A stretch of 64,000 bases of DNA, taken from assembly GCF_000327385.1 (NCBI RefSeq), contig NW_008709715.1:124001-188000 (forward strand), written 5' to 3'. This stretch comes from Lottia gigantea. Lineage: Eukaryota > Mollusca > Gastropoda > Lottiidae. Positions 11,641-24,756 of this stretch are shown one piece after another. Positions within the stretch are counted from its first letter, which is position 1; each line of letters opens with the position of its first letter. Position numbers and translations under genes: made by a program. The notes under the pieces were generated by a model. That model was not told the origin of the DNA and made no database searches. It saw nothing but the letters and a program-made list of their open reading frames with translations.

Positions 11641-14479
11641 AAAAAGTTGCAATAACGTTTTGGAAACAAGAAACAACTTTTTATCTTTGGTGGATACGCA
11701 AGAACCACAGATGTCTGACTGAAAATTGGAAAGGTGCAAATAGCTGCTACCGGTGTTCCCGATACATCTCTTGAAGTTTAATTTGAATTGAGTTTCTAGT
11801 TAAAATAGGTGGAATACATTTTTATAAGAATCATTTTATTATAGGCTTTGAATCTGATTGTGATAAGTGCTCAAAGACTGGACACCAGCGTACGCAGAAG
11901 ATGTTCAGTAAGTATTTTTTTTTTCACCCTCTTACAATATTACAAGCACCGTTAAATACCAACCGAATCCAATATTGTATTAATTATATTTATGTTTGTA
12001 TGTGCTTTTTACCGATATTTGATTGTCATTGATTCCGCTTTGTTGGCGCTTGTTAACACTTGTTTGATCTTTTTAGCCAGACGGACCAAACGAATTCAAA
12101 CAAATTTAATCGTCTCAATATTTGCTTTACTAGCATTTAAAGCCTAATTTAAGCCATCAATATCAGAATATGATTTTCCTACAAAACTTTACAATAAGAG
12201 TTGAAACTGTCGTTACTTCATGGGCAATTGGGCATATTAAACGTTTTCGCATCGGATAGAGATCAACTATATGATTTGGGCGACTGCATCACTTAACCAA
12301 GGAATAGAGGTAAAATTAGACGAAAATTCCATTGGGTTATTTCTACTATAGTCGTTCTTGATTGAAAGATCACACTGTTAATGGGTGATTGCAGGTCTCC
12401 AATTTTTGCTTTGCATTAAAGGAATGTGCGTTCGACGAATTATTATCTGCGTATAGTTGGTTGGTTTAATCCGATACTGCCTTTTTCAGCCAAACCGGAA
12501 TAACTGTCCCCGTGGGTATGTCTGTAGAAGATCACAAATCTTTTGTTTTAGAGCACCTTGTCCACAAGCACGACCAACGTGTCAAAGGAGAACATGTCAG
12601 GTAACAACATGCTTACGTTTGATCTATATTATCAGTCACCTCACATGTAATAACATAATAAAGAATTAAACCTCTCAGGTAGCGAAATTGTCTCATTTGT
12701 CCCTGACGTATACATTCTTATATATCAACGTTTTCAAGAGCTTTTAAAATAATTAAAGATAATTGATAAATGTGTAAAGCTATCACTTTCATTTGAATAT
12801 TGTTCAGGATTTGCGATGCCCGCCTAGTTCAGTTTGTAGAGATCGGGGATCACAACCAGCAAGATGTGTAAGATGTAAGTTTGTTTTTTGATATATATAT
12901 TATTATTATATACTTCATCCACGGTGCATTAGATACCTACCTTCAGCACCTTCATATTCGCCTTCATAATCTTCAACAATAATTGATGCAATTTTTTGTA
13001 AAGTTTCATCCATAACTTTGGCCAAATAGTACGGAAAAATTAGAAATAGGCATTTTCACAATGTCAAACTACTACGAACTTCGTCTTAGACCTTGACTAC
13101 AATAGCCACCTTTCTTGTATCAGAGAATGAAGCGATTTGATTGGATTGTACTTTACCAAATACAACCAATCAGAGCCCTCGACTAAAAGATTGTAATCAT
13201 TATGACTAATTGTTTACAGAATTTCTGTCGATACCTTTGATTGGATGTACTCGCTAGCGTACAATCTAATTAAATCACTGCTTTTACAAACGTCTGTGAT
13301 ACAAAAAAGGTAGTGCTTGACATTGTGAAGATGAGGTGCAGCATGCATTCCAAAGATTTAAGAGTTACTAACGCATATTGCTCTTTTCAATCACAATCAC
13401 AATACGTTTAAACTAAACTAGTAAAATATAAATGAGAATTAGATTTTTTGTGGGGTTTTGTTTATGTTACCCTGTATGGATTAATCTCTAAAAAAAAACG
13501 TACACTGCATGACGCCAATCCTTAAAAGAGTCTAGCCGAACAAACTTGGTCTTTCCACTTCCCCGGATATGTTAAACGGATGGAGGTGCCGATGTCCCAT
13601 CCGTCCGAGAAACGGATTGGGCTAGATTTTTCGGGCTGATTAAATGCATATACAACTAGGATATAATTCATTCTTTTATTTTCAGCTATTGGTCAAATAG
13701 GAAATTCGTGTCCGAGAGGTTTTGTACAGTTTGGAAGTCGACGCTGTTTCTCATCCAGACAATGTGGAACATCTCAACGTTTTTTCTGTACCAATGGAAT
13801 TGGATTTGCTGGTGGCGTATGCTGTTCGAGAAGAAGTGAGTTCTTATTGAATTTTTACCGTTTTTATAGTAACCATATGTCCGTTCCATTTTTGATTAGT
13901 CTATTATAAGACTAGTGGGTGACCATACATTTTGAAATAAATTACTTTAAGGGATTGTTAAGAGGTTTTCTAAATTTTTCATGTTTATCGGGGACACTGA
14001 TAGCATCAATTTACACCTTTCCAATTTTCAATCACAAGTCTGTGGTTCCTTCAATTCCACAAAAAATGAATGTTTGATAACGTCTATATCGTAAAATCGT
14101 AAAATATGCTTTATCCCATAAGGCTCTCCGCTCTATACGACACACTTAGTTAAAGTGGAATTGCAGGAACAAGAAACGTCTGAAAATTGGAATGGTGCAA
14201 ATTGATGCTATCAGTGTCCCCCATACACATACAATTTTTAGAAAACTTCTTTACAATCCCTTTAAGTTAACCATATCCATCGATTGTTAATTTTTGATAA
14301 TTTTCATTTCAGGAAACCAATCCGGTCAAAAACCAGGCAGGTGTCCAAGAGTAAACCGAATCACTAGCTGTGATGTACAATGTTTTTCTGATAATCAGTG
14401 CCGTGGAAGAAGAAAATGTTGTCAACTTGGATGTCGTCGAGCATGCGTAGAACCAAGAGGACTGGTTATTGCCTTTTAG
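11417..14479 (+). CDS. Gene A: secreted lustrin-type/WAP protein
   Basis: Six coding exons: 11417-11440 (or the duplicate 11610-11633), 11845-11907, 12490-12600, 12808-12874, 13686-13835, 14313-14479. They give 193 aa. The signal peptide (MKTILLLLALNLIVISAQ) is split after residue 8. Residues 30-66 form a module with CPRGYVC, RAPC and PTC spacing. Residues 97-135 fit a lustrin-type cysteine domain (CPRG ... QC ... VCC). Residues 145-186 are a WAP domain with all eight cysteines (C149, 158, 162, 168, 174, 175, 179, 183). Proteins of this build occur in mollusc shell matrix (lustrin, perlwapin) and as protease inhibitors or antimicrobials; the role here is inferred. It is the only + strand member, head-on to gene B. 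Confidence 0.85.
11697..11780 (+). mobile_element. MITE family 1, partial copy
   Basis: The right half only: phrases AACCACAGATGTCTGACTG and AAAATTGGAAAGGTGCAAAT match the right arm of the full copies at 13946-14265 and 28954-29222. It lies in the intron after the duplicated first exon of gene A. Confidence 0.55.
13055..13330. mobile_element. MITE family 2, copy in gene A intron
   Basis: A palindromic element of about 276 bp. The left end TTCACAATGTCAA mirrors the right end TTGACATTGTGAAG. Inside, GCGATTTGATTGGATTGTAC mirrors GTACAATCTAATTAAATC. No ORF. Related copies lie at 18552-18850, 40825-41150, 53945-54150 and 55255-55441. Confidence 0.75.
13946..14265. mobile_element. MITE family 1, full copy
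   Basis: About 320 bp, a near-palindrome. The left end TTTAAGGGATTG mirrors the right end CAATCCCTTTAA. The inner arms GGGGACACTGATAGCATCAA and TTGATGCTATCAGTGTCCCC are almost exact inverted copies. TTAA at the edges hints at a piggyBac-like target site, but this is not certain because the other full copy lacks it on one side. It lies in the last intron of gene A. Confidence 0.75.
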
Positions 14480-14931
14480 ATTTTACAATTTTATGTATAT
14501 TGGTGCCAAAAATTACCCCATTTCATTTGTATATATTGTTTTTTATTTGATAAAAATATATTTGTGTTCACTTGTAAAATTGTAAACGTCTTACTGACTT
14601 AATTGTCAGAAACTAAACAACAATCTTTTGCTTGTGTAAAATTGCTGCTCTGTACGGATCAGGGAAAGTAATTTGCAGATGTCAGAGAATACCAACTTTA
14701 CGAAATTTACCAGCGTACTTATTTTAAAACACACCAATTAAAGATAATTACCTTAATTTTATTCACAGAAAACATACAAAAATTAACAATTTGCTCTTTT
14801 CAGAGAGTCCACATAGCTTATATTGTTTATTTGGTACAACCACCGTATTTACAAACTCGACTTTAAAAACGCCCGTTAAATCGTTTAAATTGAACATGTA
14901 CATGTATTAAGTTTGGATGGTATAAAACAGT
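14480..14931. other. Convergent spacer between genes A and B
   Basis: The 3' flanks of genes A (+) and B (-) face each other here. A minus-strand AATAAA (14826-14831) lies about 100 nt past the gene B stop and is the likely polyadenylation signal for B. No other gene. Confidence 0.6.
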
Positions 14932-17900
14932 TTATCGTCGTGGTCTATAACCCATATTCTGTCCCATTCCTGAAAGATACAATAACGATAATCAAAATGT
15001 ACGAGCAATAATCATGCCACCCCAGCACCGGATTAGGTCCGTCAAACATAATGAAATGAAATGCAATGAAACCTAAAATGTCAAACCAGAAATCTTATTT
15101 TAGTTAAACCTTGTTATCACGAACATAATTATGTGATGTTATCCCATACACCCCGTCCAAGCTGATGCATGGGAACGTATCAGGGTACTGGGCATATCAA
15201 ATGATAAAGCGGCACAATTATAAAGACTGTGTAGTTCAAGTATTACTTGGTATACCACGTAGCATCACAATGTGTAGATCTACTTACCAGTTGATTTCGA
15301 GCAGCAAATCGAACCTTGAAACAGTCCTGTTGATTTACATTCTGAACCCTCTGGACATTGACTACCACTTGCACATACCATATTTTGACCATTCACTTGA
15401 TTAGCTGTGTAACCAGAAGGACAAGTCACCTGCATTTGACCAGATACAGATTTCTTTTTAGCTGTAATATAAGTTTTAATTCCAGATCTTATGATTCTTT
15501 TCAATTTGCATTAATCAACTAATAGAAACTAAGAAGTTGTACCTCATTATACAGATTAATCCATAAAGTCTTGTTGTATCTTAAAGCACAACTGATATAA
15601 AGCATACTGCGTAAATTAGGGGATATAAAGACCAACATAAACACATGATTCGTACTTGTGAAGGATTAATTAAATTCTTACGTTGTTGTTGTTGCTGCAT
15701 GTTACTACCTGGCATTCTATAAGGTAAATTAGGCTGTTTTTTGGGTGAATACTGACTGTTAAAAGATATTCGATCTGGTTTCCATTGTTGATTAGTAGAG
15801 TGTTGTCGGTGTGGTGAATCATTCACTACGGGTAATGTTTCGGCAGGTAATGGAAAACTCAACCTTGGTGCGGGTCTTCTGTTTCCATAACTTACAATTT
15901 GTTGACGATTTGTACTGTAAGTCGGCATTGGTTTAACTGGACGCTGGTGTACCAGACCGGAAGTTTCTTTAGCACAGCAAACATATCGTCTTCCAGTTCC
16001 TGACATACAATGAGAGCCAGACTGACACTGTGCATCTTGTATACATGGTATTTCTCGTCCTCTTTGGAAATCAGGGATATGCCCCACAGGACAATTTTGA
16101 GATGATGGAGGGCCATAACCTAAAAAGAATACCATTAGAATAAATAAACCTTGTTTATCATTTACAGTGCTTATGGTGTGTTGGCTTCTACCGCATTATA
16201 AACAAATAGTGCCTAAGGTGTCTTGAATAGATTACACAGAAACAGTCTTGAATTGTATTTCAACATAATTGATAAGTCAAAAAGTTAGCCTTGATCATTC
16301 AAGATAGTACACATGAGGAAGCACTCATCTAGTATTTATTGAAAGCGTCATGGTGAAATTTACATTCTGTAAATATGAATTCACTTATATTTAAACGTTA
16401 AACATATGTCTTTACCTGATGGGGCCCTTCTTACTTCGATTTCTGCTGTTCGAGGATTTGCAATTTCTACTTCTGGTTCTCTTTGTTGTCTGCTCCACGG
16501 ATCAGGATATCGACGAGACACTGTTTCCCGTTGTGTATAAGATTGGGGTTGGTTTATAGGTTCTGATTGAAGATAAGGCTGATTGATGTTATATTCCTGT
16601 TGCCTCGTTTGATATTGTGGAGGCTGTATATTACGACTTCGATGAAAATTCTGGCTGGGATGATGATTCATAAATGCATATGGTTTTGCTTGTGGCTGTG
16701 ATAGTGTATGATGCCTCACTTGTCCACTAGGCAGTTGCTGCATCGGCTGACGATGTTGTTGTACTATTGGTTGATTTGGCGGGCCGTGCTGATAATGGGT
16801 TGGAGGTGGCTGCTTGTGATTTATGCCGTGTTGCTGTGCCTTGACTCTTGGAATAGGTGGATTCTGATGTTGACCGGGATGTTGTAAAGGTTGAATAGCT
16901 AGTTGTGAAGCTGGCATATGATGCTGATGTGGCTGTGGATAATTATATTGTGGTTGAGAGGGAAGTGTTGCCTGTGCAGGTTTTTCTGAACAACATATAA
17001 ACGGTCCATGAACATTTGCTGAAAAACATTTTGAACCAGAACCACACTGCCCGTCACTAACACAATTTTTAGTTCTTCCCATGCGTAGATCAGGATTCAA
17101 ACCTGGTGGACACAGTGTTGGATGCGATGGTGTTGAAACTTAAATGAATAAAATTGATCAATAAGTAAGTTCTTATCATAAAAAACGGCAAAATATGGTA
17201 ATGGTTGCCTTTATTAATAATGATAGATTCTTGTAAAATGATAAACTTGATAAAAAAAAACTACTGGTTTTTATTCAATGTTAAGCTTACTTACCCCTGA
17301 TGCATGTTGGTGGTGGTTGTTGACAAGGTGGTGACACACATTGTCTTACTTCCTGCTTACATTTCGTGCCTTGGGGACAATTCAATAACTGTAAACAAAA
17401 AACTATTCATAATCAACATTTACTTAGTGAATGTAATGGATTGGAAATTCAAAGTGTTTCCTTGGAGGAAATGATTCACTCAGATCAGATAGATTCTGAT
17501 TAAAGGATGATTGAACAGACCATATTATGGCAGCATAAAAATATACAACTGTTATGATCAGTTATTCATTCAAGATAATTAATTAGTAGTGCTGGTACGA
17601 TATATCGGTGAAACTATGTATCGCGATACGTATCGCACGATTGGCGATACCCAGCACTGATGACTACCATTCATATAGTTTTGAAAGTATATCCTTTACG
17701 TAATTTATATTAATTATGTCAGCTTTGAAAGTAATTCGATAAAGAATCTGGATAAGAAACAGAAATTACAGCACACGAATCCGATCTTTCAACTTCAGCA
17801 ACTTCACATGTTGGTTTAGGTTGTATACATGGTGACGTTAAACAGTACCGTACTTTCTGTACACAAACTGTACCATAAGAACAAATTAAAGTCTGAAATT

Positions 17901-20780
17901 AAAACATCGCATCCGTTTATGTAATGACTAAAGTCCTTTGACCAAGACATTATGCTACACCTTTCGTCATTATATATACATTACACACATGGTTGTTTCA
18001 TTTTCACACCACCTAAGGAAGGTTATTATTAGTACAAAATGATACCAAGAGTTACAAAATATCTAAAAAAAAATATATATAAGCTAACCAATGAAAACCG
18101 CTCTTTATCGATACAATTATCGATTCATTCATTTCTTCAATTGATATATGAATCGAACTTTGAGGGGCGAGATCTTCATGAGTTCCTGTTTTTAATGAAA
18201 TAATCATGTGAAATGTATCTGTAAAGACCACTATATCTTACCTTACATGTTCTATGGTTGCCACGAGTAGGATAAATTATAGTCCCACTTACACTGAAAC
18301 ACCACACTAACTGAAAAATAGGAAATTAGACATCACACGAAAAGACCCTTGATGTTCTAAAAGTAAAGTGTATTCGTGTGAATCTTGACAACTACAGATA
18401 TACATGAAAGTAAATGTCATATGATTTATGTTGGTATTGTGGTGCATGCAAGAGTAATATAGTGGATATAATTTTCATGGGTTATTTTAATTTACCAACG
18501 AAGTTCCTTACACGCCAGTAGGATGCTGAACCCAAATAGGTAGAATTTTATCTTCGCAATGGTCGAGGTATTACGAACTTTGTTTTATACCATTCCTACA
18601 AAAGCCAATGATTTTAAATCAAGAAATGCAACGATTTGATTGGATTCTATGCCACCCAATAGAGTCAATAAGAGCCCTATAAATGAAGACTGTAAGCAGT
18701 ATTGCTTATTATTTAAGGATCTTTTTGGCTCTATCCACTAGCGTACAATCCAATCAGATCACTGCATCACAACTTCCGTGATACAAAAACAGTGGCTATT
18801 GTAATCAAGGACTCAAGGTATAAGACGAGAATACCTTTACCATTGCGAAGATGTTATTGGTTCAGTATTTTATCGATCTCAAAAGTTTGATATTAAGCGA
18901 CTTTCACGAGAATGTGTGAAATGCCTAGGCTTTATCACAAAAGAACATATCTCATCTTTTCTGTATTAAAATATCCAGAATAGTCACGTGTTCATTATCA
19001 TAATATGATTTAGTGATTTAAGTCTGAGAGTAGAAACATTAACAATGTAATATTCGTGACCCTTGGCGACAGATTCCGTCATGGTATGAGGTTTTATTAC
19101 ATGTAATAAGTAGACCAAATCAATGGTGTGCGTCTACAGTACTTTATGAATGGGAAAGTCAACCTGTCACTTAGAAAGTTATCAGACATTCTACTCAGAG
19201 AAGCTATGCATAATTATTGCTGTGCATATTAAATATGTTATATAAGTTACACTGACACTTGCACGATGTTTGTCTGAGAAACTACTAGGACATATTCTAC
19301 CAAGTTTTAATGTAGTATAATAGTGTAGTAAATATAAATTTCAGTCTGATTTGTTTTAACTCGCTTTCTGAAATTTTCTGGAAGACAAACAGTTTATCTA
19401 AAATTCGACGATTTCTCGGGCCCTTTTCTCTGAAAATGATTTCATTCTCCTAAATTACTTTTCGTTTGATTATATTTTTGTACCCTCACATCAGATCTAT
19501 TACCAGTTGCGTATGTTTGAGAATAATGAAAGTGGTCATGAGTTCCGGATGCAACGAAACTGATATCCGCTATACTTATTCGCATTCATACGCAACTGGT
19601 TATTTCTATGGCGTGAAGTTACCTTAACAGAATCTTCTAAGATTTGCAAATAATTGTCTTAAATTCAATGCAAAGAAAGTATGTCATTTATACCACGAGG
19701 ACGACTTGTTATCCATCCATGCATCAGATATTCTAAGTAGTATCAATGTTTGAATTTTGACGAGTGTTTATGATTGTAAAAGACAGTGTCATTTCATGTC
19801 AATGTAAATAGTGTTGTCATTTCCTTCTTCTTAACTTGAACTCAGCAATTGTATGTTGTGGTGTGTTTTATCTTGAAGATTCACGTTTACAGGGCATAAC
19901 CCAATTTTTTTTTCGACGTTGTTTGATTTATCTACAACTGTTTTAATATTCAACTGAAAGCGAGGATAAGTATACATAGGAATGATTAATTTTCATTGAA
20001 TGAAAACATGTCACTTTTATATTGTATGCAATTCCCAAATTTTCTTATTATCTTTATATGATTATATCTTTATAAAGAAACAAGTTAGACTTGCTAAGAC
20101 ATACGACCGGAAACGCGTTAGTAATTTGGATAACTAAATTGATTTTTATATTTGGCAATTTAGGTTCATTTTCATCTGTTGTAGACAGTTTTTGGATAGG
20201 GACCAGTGCGGATATCTCAAGAAAACAGTCTGATTATGGGCAATAAAGATATTCGAAAGAGGTTTACTCGCATCTATTTTGTACATTTAGACTGAATCGT
20301 ATTGGCAATAATGGCTGGCCAGGTATTTTTTTCTTTTTGAGAATTACAGGAATCACAGGAAGTTTTGAACGGGATATCAATATGGATGTGTCCTCAAACA
20401 TAGAAAAAAGACAGAAAACCACTTTTAAATCAATTTTGAATCCATTTAAATATTTCTGATGCGCTGTACATGTTGGTTGATGGTAGATGAATGAAAAAGT
20501 ACGTGCATCGCATAAACGTATAATTTAAAGGAAAGGAAATATATATTGCTTTTGTAACATAATCAAATGATGTGTTACGTCTTTTATTTATAGGACCGAA
20601 AACCCTAGTGTTGTGAAATACCAGACAATGCATGGATTTAAAAATACCATTTTGAAGATATGCTTGTGTTCAAATATGTACACCAAATACTTATATTGGA
20701 TGGAGTTTTATGCCTGGCATGCAAAATATGTAGTAGATTAAAATACTTACCAGGGTTAGATAGATACCCGATTTCAACAT
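14932..20780 (-). CDS. Gene B: secreted lustrin-type protein without WAP
   Basis: Eight coding exons on the minus strand: 20780-20751, 18310-18242, 17892-17770, 17388-17295, 17138-16416, 16119-15682, 15461-15288, 14969-14932. Total 562 aa. The signal peptide (MLKSGIYLTLLVWCFSVSG) spans exons 1-2 across a 2.4-kb intron. Exons 3 and 4 each encode one CxxG...C...PC...PTC module. Three lustrin-type cysteine domains lie at about residues 115-155, 356-395 and 506-546. Between them are linkers rich in Gln, His and Pro (about 160-340 and 400-492). No WAP domain is present, unlike its neighbours. Alternating cysteine domains and low-complexity linkers recall abalone lustrin A; the shell-matrix role is inferred. 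The exon 3 donor (GTAATT) is the weakest junction. Confidence 0.8.
17588..17658. mobile_element. 71-bp palindromic insertion, hAT-like ends
   Basis: AGTGCTGG at the left end mirrors CCAGCACT at the right. The interior is rich in CGATA units (TATCGCGATACGTATCGC). The ends resemble the CAGTGCTGG-type termini of some hAT miniatures. No clear 8-bp target duplication. It lies in an intron of gene B. Confidence 0.5.
18552..18850. mobile_element. MITE family 2, copy in gene B intron
   Basis: About 299 bp with exact terminal inverted repeats CTTCGCAATGG / CCATTGCGAAG (one base varies inward). The interior has GCAACGATTTGATTGGATTC and GCGTACAATCCAATCAGATC as mirrored arms, as in the family 2 copy at 13055-13330. 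Confidence 0.75.
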
Positions 20781-22198
20781 AACGATTTACTTCCACGAAA
20801 ATACAATGGTATGTCCTATGGTAAATCTCAGTATTAACATTCATTGGATACAAGTTTATTTTACACGAATGTGTCATCCATGATTTATGGTCAAACATAT
20901 GATGAAGCAAGTATGTTTTTACGTAGTTGTCATTTATAGCTCATGTGTCAGATTTGTGCGTATATTTTAAAAAGTTACAACTTTTTGCAGTAGTTTTATC
21001 GGTCAGATAATTACATAGATATACATCTATATAAGATGGATATACAGTGTTCGGGATAACCATCATTGCAAAGGGAATTCAAATATTAAAATTGGAATAA
21101 TTGTCCAAATTTGAATTCTCGATGCCGTCTAAACAAAACTATTGCCTGACTTACTCGAATGTTGACGTGAATTATTATGTTCCACCTTCACAATTTATGA
21201 TATAAATGTTCATCTACAAAACTCACGCCCAACAACCAGAGTCATTCATCCCTAAGCAGTGTTAAAGGTACATAGTCCTCTAATTATTATGGCAAACCGC
21301 TGATATAAAAAAAACACATTACTATCGCCCTCTCAACATAAAAATCCATCTCCCGACTTTGACCCTACAGTGACCTATAAAAAATGTTAATTTGGCGACC
21401 ACTGGCCTTTGAAAAAGTTTGAACGGGATCCGAAGGTCTAAGAACAGATGAAAATAATTAACAAATCATTAACAAGTTTTAATGCTAGCAATAAAGCCAT
21501 TGTTGTTTTGTGAGGCCAAAAGGCAAATGGATTTCAGATCAATTTTGTGTACTTACAGCGCTTGATTTTCACGAAGGACCATAGGCCCAAATCCCCCCTT
21601 CTCACCCGCTCTAAATACGCTTCTGATTTTGGGTCATATCATTTCAGAGAGTTTAAGTAAAAACTGTGATAGAAACTGATAGCGTTTTATTGACGTGTTG
21701 GGAGTCTGTGGGTTTATTTTGTCTTCTGTTGTCAAGCGATTACTGAGTTACTTCCCTTGATCAAATTGGCCAGTGACAAGACTATTTTTTTTTTATCCGA
21801 AAGAATAGCCCTGTTTCATTTTTTTTCTATGGTCCAAAACAATCTGATGTCATGAATGTGACTGACAACTTATCTTGATGATCGTTCAATATTTAAACCG
21901 TCTAACTTGTTTAACGACCATTACAATTGGCACGACTAGTCTGAAATTCTGATAAGATCATTGCTATTCCAACATGTTTCAGACCAAAATTTCAAGATCC
22001 TCTTAGATTTTCTGGTAAAGAGTAAGGTTGAGAATGCTGATACTTAAATATTACACACACTCAGAGCTATAAGGTACATGCTTTGTACTTGCAGTAAATT
22101 GCAGTGAACACACCTTTTTGAATTTAAACCATAACTAGGTAAATTTATACAAAAAATATTCTTTTATTAAAAAATACTAAATAGCAAGCAATATAAAT
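20781..22198. other. Spacer between genes B and C
   Basis: No supported gene. It contains the promoter side of gene B (no clear TATA) and the 3' flank of gene C. AATAAA on the minus strand (22163-22168) lies about 30 nt past the gene C stop and is the likely polyadenylation signal. Short ORFs here show no domain. Confidence 0.55.
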
Positions 22199-23982
22199 TT
22201 ACTGGAGTAAATTGCAATTGGGGTTCCAAAAAGGACATATTCCGGGACCATTGACAGGATTTCTGCAGAGTCTTCCACAACCACCACTTTCACAACATTT
22301 TTGTGATCCAGAACAATCTGAATCGGATGAACATGGTCGACCACAACGTCCGCTACGGCGTCTTATGATAACTGGACACGAGCCTGGTTTAACTTCGATT
22401 TGCTGATGTAATACATTTTGACATGTCCTTCCACATCCATTGCTACAACATTTCTGTAATCCCGGGCATTGAGAATCATCATTACATCTTGAAATGCAGA
22501 TGCCTCCAAATCCCAATGTTGGTGGTCGACAGTATCCCGGCTTTTCTAATGGCTCTATAAGAGAATTGAATATATGAGAGTCGTTCGTTTCTGTTCTGAA
22601 TGATGCATTATTAGACACTATTTCAACAGTAAAAATTGTTTGCTATTGTATAAAATATTGTATGAAATATTAAATATTTTACCTGGACCAACATCTCGCA
22701 GACAACAACCACCTCGTCCATATCTTCGCTGTCGACAGTACGTGCCCTTGGGACATCTGGCATCCGACCGACAAACAATATCATTTAAATTCGCACTAAG
22801 TACTGGTTTCTCAATGGGACATGTTGTGATGGAAGGTCTTGCTGAAACAGCAAATATTAGATTATTCACCAATCGCTTCAAATTTCACATACATTTATAA
22901 ATGAATTCAATCACATTTTAATTGTTCAAATGAAATAGCGTCCTCAACGAACCTAAGTTTAAAACAACTATCTCCATCTAATACTTAGAAAAAATCGTAA
23001 CTTACGTTGTATACATCTAGATTGAAGATAACATGGTGGTCTAACACACAAAACTTGTTGTAATCGACATTCAGTTCCTCGTGGACACGTTCTGACCTAT
23101 GAAAAAGACACCAAATGAAGGAATCGTTACCACGATTTTTAATCACGCACTACAGTTTTAAGAAAAAAGCATATTAGAAAATAAAAAGAGCTTCCGGTTG
23201 AACTACTGTCAGCCCACCCAATTCAATCAGAAAACGGGTTCTGCATAACATGCTTAAGTTAGATAAAGAAATGTTGTTAGAACAAGAATGTGGTAGAAAC
23301 TTGTTAAGATTACAATGGAGACGCAACTTTTAGATAAAGAAAGAAACAAAATTGCAATCTAATTAGATTGCGTTTCACAAAGAATATCTTCTTTTGTATA
23401 TTTAACAACATCGTCAGGACGCCCAATTGCAGTAAAAGGTAGATTTAGAAAAATAATACTTACAGCGCATGGATTATTAGTGTTGGTTGGATTGAGGTGT
23501 GGTGGTGCTAATGATAAACATAAACACCCAGATATAAATAACACCTACAAATATACACAATTATAATGTAAACAAAACAAACCCTTATGAAATTTGTAAA
23601 GGGTTACAGTAATAAAAAGGATTGCATAACAAAGCACTAACTGTTGGACATAGAATTAACTTCTAAACCAAAGCTTGCAGATTGAAACTAACTTTACTCG
23701 CCGAGGATAAAATAGCAAGTGAGGAAATTTGACACAGGGTAAGAAAAGAGGTGAACTAATCTGAACATAGTAATAATCAGCTAATGACTTCGAGTGAAAT
23801 CTTATCAAATTAGCTCAATATTATAGGTTAACACTATTACCAAATACAATAGATTTACTACAGGACAGACAATTAAATATTTTCTAAATAAAATACTAAA
23901 ATTATAGACCACTCTGTAGGGTAAGAAACCGTTTGTATAATTCAATACTTACGAAAACAATACAAATTTTCTGGTACATCAT
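22199..23982 (-). CDS. Gene C: secreted protein with two WAP domains
   Basis: Five coding exons on the minus strand: 23982-23953, 23544-23464, 23096-23006, 22841-22683, 22554-22199. Total 238 aa. The signal peptide (MMYQKICIVFVLFISGCLCLSLA) is split after residue 10. Residues 38-67 form the CPRGTEC ... PPC ... SRC module. Residues 75-114 are a lustrin-type cysteine domain (CPIEKP ... CPKGTYC ... GGCC). Two WAP domains follow, about 125-168 and 176-220, each with eight cysteines and opening with KPG-C, then a short tail ending CNLLQ. The exon order and phases (0,0,1,1) match genes D and E. The minus-strand TATAAAAAG at 24033-24025 lies about 45 bp upstream of the start codon. Confidence 0.85.
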
Positions 23983-24024
23983 TTTGAAGCAATATTGTAA
24001 CTTGTTTCAAAAATAATTCAAAAG

Positions 24025-24033
24025 CTTTTTATA
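24025..24033 (-). promoter_or_regulatory. TATA box of gene C
   Basis: TATAAAAAG on the minus strand, about 45 bp upstream of the gene C ATG; the same core as the TATAAAAAGG of gene A. Confidence 0.5.
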
Positions 24034-24546
24034 ATATTTCATTTCCAGGATCTTGTTTGGAAAAACTTTTCTATTGGTTGTTGAAATTAATCTGACCAAT
24101 GAAATGGCTTATCTTGGACTGCGTCATCAATTATCATCAGGTATAGTAAGAAAAAAAACGGTTTGTCAAAGAAGTTGTCAGTACAAAACAAACCATGACA
24201 TATTATTACTATGATTGATGTTTTTTACTTGAGACCAAACCTATGCATTAACGGAGTTGATCCGGGTCGAACTTCCAAAAATAAGTTTGATTAAAAATTG
24301 TATTGATATGATTGAAATGTGTAGAAAACGGGATGGAGATGTTATTTTTTAACTAGACACCTTTGACTAGTTATAATGAACACATGAAGATAATACACCA
24401 TAATGGATATACCTGATGAATGGCATACGTCATACGCATCAGTATTGTCACTTCTATGTCAGTACTTTCTTAATAACCTTTAAGAACTATAGAGGACAAA
24501 ACTTGACTTACTTAAAGTGTCCTTTATTGTGTATTTCTATAAATCA

Positions 24547-24756
24547 TTACCTCATCAAATGATCTGAATGTGTCAATAAAAAATCCTCAGTACTAACGAT
24601 CCGAACAGAAAAACGAATCCCGTCATTGAAACAGTTTGACAATACATTGGTACTAGCAAACGAACTCGTATTCGTATGAGGTATGATATATATTTGCCCT
24701 GACGTAGACCAACTGATCTGAAGTACCAACAATTTAATTATAGTTATAGCGACCAT
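24547..24756 (-). CDS. Orphan signal-peptide ORF upstream of gene C
   Basis: The minus-strand ORF starts MVAITIIKLLVLQISWSTSG, a good signal peptide, and continues for about 70 codons. Two donors are possible: GTACTT after codon 10 (the same exon length and phase as gene C exon 1), or GTAATG near 24549. It may be an alternative first exon for gene C, a relic of another cluster member, or chance. No downstream exon is assigned. Confidence 0.25.
   Translation of the reverse strand: MVAITIIKLLVLQISWSTSGQIYIIPHTNTSSFASTNVLSNCFNDGIRFSVRIVSTEDFLLTHSDHLMR

Noticed and set aside
19916-19985. Open stretch on the minus strand between an AG and a GTAAAC in gene B intron 1
   Set aside because: It is in phase, but it would interrupt the signal peptide; exons 1 and 2 already join into a good one.
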